A model generated the notes under the pieces. That model did no database searches, had not been told where the DNA came from, and saw only the letters and a program-made list of their open reading frames with translations. This document shows positions 7,329-10,547 of a DNA stretch of 10,547 nucleotides, piece after piece. The stretch comes from Clostridium sp. 28_12 (GTDB lineage: Bacteria > Bacillota > Clostridia > TANB77 > CAG-508), in contig MNRR01000011.1 of the NCBI GenBank assembly GCA_001916055.1, forward strand, positions 4,522 through 15,068, read 5' to 3'. How positions within the stretch are numbered: position 1 is the first letter of the stretch; every line of letters begins with the position of its first letter. A program made the translations under genes and the position numbers.

Positions 7329-8384
7329 ATGAGAAAAGCACTTCAGAATCAGACAAACGAAGGAAGAAAGTATAAAATAATAGGTGTAGATGATGAGGAA
7401 GGAATATTGGACTCTTTAAGAGTGCTTTTAGAAGATACAAGTTATGAATTTGTGGGGATAACAAATCCAGTAGAAGCAATAGAACGAGTTAGACAGGAAC
7501 ACTTTGACTTAATGTTACTTGACTTTATGATGACACCATTACATGGTGATGAGGTAGTAGAAGAAATTAGAAAGTTCAATAAAGAATTGTATATATTGTT
7601 ACTAACCGGCCATAAAGATTTAGCACCACCATTAGAAACAATAAAAAGATTAGATATACAAGGATACTGTGAAAAAAGTGATAAATTTGACCAACTATTA
7701 TTATTAATAGAATCTGCAATAAAATCCGTAAAACAAATGGATGAAATTAAAAGAATAAATGAAAAATTGGAAGATTCAAAAGAACAATTAGAGCAAGCAT
7801 ACTTAGATATGGTACAAACACTAAGATATACAGTAGAAGCTAAAGATTCATACACACGAGGACATTCAGACAGGGTATCAGAATATTCTGTATTAATAGG
7901 AGAAAAATTAGGTTTACCAGCAGAGCAAATAAAAACACTAAGAATAGGTGGATTGTTCCATGATATTGGTAAAATAGGAATACCAGATAGTATTTTATTA
8001 AAGCCGGCTAAATTAACAGATGAAGAATATTCACAGATAAAAAATCATCCATCAATAGGTGCACACATTTTAGGTTCTGCAGCAATTTTTCAAGATATAA
8101 TACCTATTGTAAAACATCATCACGAAAGATATGATGGCAATGGATATCCATCAAAATTAAAAGGTGAAGAAATTCCATACTTAGCTAGGATTGCAGCAGT
8201 AGCTGATACATTTGATGCAATGACAAGTAGAAGAAGTTACAGGGGACCAATTGATGTAGAACATGTAAAAGAAGAAATAAAAAGATGTGAAGGTACTCAA
8301 TTTGACCCACAAATAGCAGAAGTATTCATTGAAATATTAAACAACGATTTTGATAAAATAAAGGAGATACAAGAAAAATATTAA
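7329..8384 (+). CDS. Response regulator with HD-GYP output domain (likely cyclic-di-GMP phosphodiesterase)
   Basis: This 351-residue protein is RpfG-like in layout. The receiver domain (about 14-130) has acidic pocket Asp21/Asp22, phospho-acceptor Asp65 (LMLLDFMM), Thr93 and Lys116, all intact. A charged probable coiled coil (about 135-160) links it to an HD-GYP domain (about 160-345). There the motifs GHSDRV (178-183), HDIGK (211-215), HHHERYDGNGYP (263-274, GYP intact) and DTFDAM (293-298) are complete, so metal binding and catalysis look preserved. HD-GYP enzymes hydrolyse the second messenger cyclic-di-GMP, and phosphorylation of the receiver would gate this. The ATG is supported by AGGGGTGAT at 7317-7325. 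The upstream kinase at 4709 is the obvious partner candidate but appears broken. No DNA-binding domain is present, so the output is enzymatic. Cyclic-di-GMP activity is inferred from motifs. Confidence 0.95.
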   Translation: MRKALQNQTNEGRKYKIIGVDDEEGILDSLRVLLEDTSYEFVGITNPVEAIERVRQEHFDLMLLDFMMTPLHGDEVVEEIRKFNKELYILLLTGHKDLAPPLETIKRLDIQGYCEKSDKFDQLLLLIESAIKSVKQMDEIKRINEKLEDSKEQLEQAYLDMVQTLRYTVEAKDSYTRGHSDRVSEYSVLIGEKLGLPAEQIKTLRIGGLFHDIGKIGIPDSILLKPAKLTDEEYSQIKNHPSIGAHILGSAAIFQDIIPIVKHHHERYDGNGYPSKLKGEEIPYLARIAAVADTFDAMTSRRSYRGPIDVEHVKEEIKRCEGTQFDPQIAEVFIEILNNDFDKIKEIQEKY

Positions 8385-8388
8385 AATA

Positions 8389-8571
8389 TAAGATAAAAAT
8401 TATTAAATTCATTACAAATTTCGGATAAGCTAAACTTTCGAAGAAATTATAATAAAAAACGATGAGCCTCTTTCAATGGAAATTGAACATCCCTCATCGT
8501 TTTTTTTATAATTTCTAACTTCAAGTTTAGATACACGAAATTTTTCATTCATATTAATAATTTTTATCTTA
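8389..8571. repeat. 183-base nested imperfect palindrome (possible MITE-like element)
   Basis: Successive segments pair from the outside inwards. An 18-base perfect end repeat pairs 8389-8406 with 8554-8571; AAATTTCG 8416-8423 with 8536-8543; CTAAACTT 8430-8437 with 8523-8530; a 24-base arm with a one-base bulge 8442-8466 with 8493-8516; TTCAAT 8472-8477 with 8482-8487. The ends can be read as TA plus a 16-base inverted repeat plus TA, the pattern of elements that duplicate TA on insertion. It fills most of the 215-base gap between converging genes and contains no coding frame. It may be a mobile element remnant or an elaborate two-way terminator. Confidence 0.75.
8454..8507. terminator. Bidirectional terminator between the HD-GYP gene and tex
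   Basis: AAAAAACGATGAG (8454-8466) pairs with CTCATCGTTTTTT (8493-8505), with an inner TTCAAT/ATTGAA stem. The plus strand ends in eight T (8500-8507) and the minus strand in six (8459-8454), so transcripts from both flanking genes can end here. It is the centre of the larger palindrome. Confidence 0.85.
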
Positions 8572-8573
8572 AC

Positions 8574-8608
8574 ATCTTACTATATTTTATTATATCTTAC
8601 TATATTTT
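8574..8608. repeat. Short direct repeat spanning the tex stop codon
   Basis: ATCTTACTATATTTT occurs at 8574-8588 and again at 8594-8608, a 20-base period. The second copy includes the tex stop codon (8600-8602), so this looks like a small tandem duplication of the gene's tail. A further ATCTTA at 8566-8571 overlaps the palindrome end. Confidence 0.7.
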
Positions 8609-10547
8609 CATGCTTAGTCCCACTTTTTTGCGGTCATGGTCAATTTTAATAACCTTAACTTTTACGATATCACCAACTGAAACCAAATCGGAAGGATTTT
8701 TAATATAGGAATCACTCATTTCAGAAATATGGACAAGTCCATCATATTTAACACCGATATCAACAAAAGCGCCAAAATCGATAACATTACGAACAGTACC
8801 TGTTAAAATCATACCTTCTGTTAAATCTTCAAATTTTAAAACATCACTACGAAGAACTGGTTTTGGCATATCTTCTCTTGGGTCACGACCAGGTTTAGAA
8901 AGCTCAGCAATAATATCAGTTAAAGTCATTTCACCAATTTCAAGTTTCTCGGCAGTTTCAGCAATATTAACAGATTTTAATTTTTCACGTAATGAATTTA
9001 AATTATCTTTATTTTTTAAATCTTCAACTTTAAACCCAAGAAGTTCAAGCAATTTTTCTGTTGGTTTATAACTCTCTGGGTGAACCGCAGTATTTTCCAA
9101 TGGGTTTATACCATCAGGAATTCTAATAAAACCTGCACATTGTTCAAAAGCCACTTTTCCAAGCTTAGGAACTTTTAGTAATTCTTTTCTTTCTTTTAAT
9201 TTACCATTTTCATCTCTATATTTTACAATATTTTTAGCAATAGTATTATTAATACCAGAAACATAAGAAAGTAGAGAAGGAGTTGCAGTATTTACATCAA
9301 CACCAACCTTGTTAACACTATCCTCAACAACACCAGTTAAGCTTTCAGATAAATTCTTTTGATTTACATCATGTTGATATTGACCAACACCAATAGCTTT
9401 AGGGTCAATTTTAACAAGTTCTGCAAGAGGGTCTTGAAGTCTACGAGCAATTGAAATTGCACCTCTTATAGAAACATTTATATCAGGATATTCCTCAGTT
9501 GCAAGTTTTGATGCTGAGTATACAGAAGCACCAGCTTCACTAACAATAACATAACAAATTTCATGTTTAACTTCTTTAATCATATCTGCTACAAACATTT
9601 CGGACTCACGAGAAGCAGTACCATTACCAATTGCAATCATATCAACATGGTCTTTTTCAATTAAATTTAATAATGTCTTTTTTGCACCTTCAACATCATT
9701 TTGAGGGGCTGTAGGATATACAGTAGAAGTATCCAAAACTTTACCAGTTTCATCAATTACAGCAATTTTACAACCAGTTCTATATGCAGGGTCAAATCCC
9801 ATAACAGTTTTACCTTTAATAGGAGCACCAAGCAATAACTGTTTTGCATTTTGTCCGAATACTTTAATAGCTTTTTCTTCAGCTTTTTCAGTTAAATCAG
9901 AACGAATTTCTCTTTCAATAGAAGGCTCAATTAATCTTTTAAAAGCATCTAATATTGTAGCTTCTAACATTTCTGTAAATTGAGTTGTACCTTTAATTAT
10001 ATCTCTTTGAATATAATAAAGAATTTTCTCTTCAGGTTTATTAATAGAAACTTTTAAGCAATCCTCTTTTTCACCTCTATTAATAGCCAAAATTCTATGG
10101 CTAGGAAGTTTGCAAACCAATTCTGTAAAATCATAATACATTTCGTAATTAGATTTTTCTTCTGGGTTTGATGCTTTTGTAACAATACTTCCTTCATGAT
10201 AACATACCTTTTTAATATATTTTCTATATTTAGCATTATCAGAAATATTTTCGGCAATAATATCTAAAGCACCTTGAATTGCATCTTCGGCAGTTGCAAC
10301 AACCTTATCTTTATTTGCTTTGTCTTCTTCTGATAAAGAATCAATATTTATATATTCAGAAGCTAATTCTTCAATAGGAGTTTTTTCTTCTTGAGCAATA
10401 ATTATTTCGGCTAAAGGTTCTAATCCTTTTGCTTTAGCAACAGTAGCTCTTGTTTTTTTCTTTTGTTTAAAAGGTCTATATAAATCTTCAACTTCTGCAA
10501 GAGTCTCAGCAGATGCAATAGCAATAGTCAATTCATCTGTCAATTTT
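8600..10547 (-). CDS. tex: Tex transcription accessory / S1 RNA-binding protein (N-terminus beyond window)
   Basis: At least 647 residues are present and the frame is open to the right edge; Tex proteins are usually a little over 700 residues, so roughly 70 are missing. The TTG at 10543 is inside the conserved N-terminal region and is not the start. Numbered from that TTG, recognisable parts are VEDLYRPFKQKKKTRATVAK (18-37), a YqgF/RNase-H-like domain beginning at GFDPAYRTGCKIAVID (249-264), helix-hairpin-helix repeats (TATPSLLSYVSGIN, 419-432, through about 490), and a C-terminal S1 domain (GTVRNVIDFGAFVDIGVKYD, 582-601; GLVHISEMS follows). Tex is a conserved cytoplasmic nucleic-acid-binding protein related to eukaryotic Spt6 and linked to transcription. 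It is a housekeeping neighbour converging on the HD-GYP gene, with no evident link to the NRPS. Confidence 0.96.
   Translation of the reverse strand, partial: KLTDELTIAIASAETLAEVEDLYRPFKQKKKTRATVAKAKGLEPLAEIIIAQEEKTPIEELASEYINIDSLSEEDKANKDKVVATAEDAIQGALDIIAENISDNAKYRKYIKKVCYHEGSIVTKASNPEEKSNYEMYYDFTELVCKLPSHRILAINRGEKEDCLKVSINKPEEKILYYIQRDIIKGTTQFTEMLEATILDAFKRLIEPSIEREIRSDLTEKAEEKAIKVFGQNAKQLLLGAPIKGKTVMGFDPAYRTGCKIAVIDETGKVLDTSTVYPTAPQNDVEGAKKTLLNLIEKDHVDMIAIGNGTASRESEMFVADMIKEVKHEICYVIVSEAGASVYSASKLATEEYPDINVSIRGAISIARRLQDPLAELVKIDPKAIGVGQYQHDVNQKNLSESLTGVVEDSVNKVGVDVNTATPSLLSYVSGINNTIAKNIVKYRDENGKLKERKELLKVPKLGKVAFEQCAGFIRIPDGINPLENTAVHPESYKPTEKLLELLGFKVEDLKNKDNLNSLREKLKSVNIAETAEKLEIGEMTLTDIIAELSKPGRDPREDMPKPVLRSDVLKFEDLTEGMILTGTVRNVIDFGAFVDIGVKYDGLVHISEMSDSYIKNPSDLVSVGDIVKVKVIKIDHDRKKVGLSMKI

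Noticed and set aside
7442..7855. A 137-codon minus-strand open frame within the HD-GYP gene
   Set aside because: It is antisense to the receiver domain, with serine- and isoleucine-rich sequence and no motif; it is a shadow of the real gene.
10541..10543. TTG as the start of tex
   Set aside because: Tex homologues have about 70 more residues before this point, and the frame continues to the window edge.

Overview
The window is AT-rich, tightly packed DNA. AAGGAGG-type ribosome binding sites, sigma-A-like promoters, a 7TM-PAS histidine kinase, an HD-GYP response regulator and a clostridial-style Tex protein together suggest a low-GC Firmicute of class Clostridia, probably gut-associated. No marker gene fixes the species.

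Left part (1-6483, plus strand): the 3' part of a nonribosomal peptide synthetase (NRPS) that enters from beyond the left edge. Its order in the window is end of an adenylation domain (A), carrier (T), condensation (C), A, T, terminal reductase (R). The protein therefore has at least two modules and should release its product reductively as an aldehyde. A membrane histidine kinase gene follows 14 bases later with its own Shine-Dalgarno site, so the two form an operon. The kinase gene is broken: it has lost the G1 ATP-binding segment and changes frame at about 6305-6312. The NRPS shows a second apparent loss, in frame, where the linker between the first T domain and the C domain should be.

Middle (6484-7328): a terminator closes the operon. 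Two small minus-strand genes follow. One is a 78-codon Cro/CI-type helix-turn-helix regulator with a possible operator in its promoter. The other is a 64-codon protein of unknown function with its own promoter, ribosome binding site and terminator. The rest holds the promoter of the next plus-strand gene.

Right part (7329-10547): a receiver-HD-GYP protein, a likely cyclic-di-GMP phosphodiesterase and the natural candidate partner of the kinase. Between it and the converging tex gene lies a 183-base nested imperfect palindrome with 18-base perfect ends. It contains a bidirectional terminator and could be a small non-autonomous mobile element. The tex gene runs off the right edge and lacks its N-terminal codons.

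Working picture: a peptide-aldehyde NRPS, a membrane sensor kinase and a cyclic-di-GMP-degrading response regulator sit close together, which suggests a link between peptide production and second-messenger signalling. The kinase as read here cannot be catalytically competent, so either the pathway is decaying in this strain or the sequence has local deletion errors.
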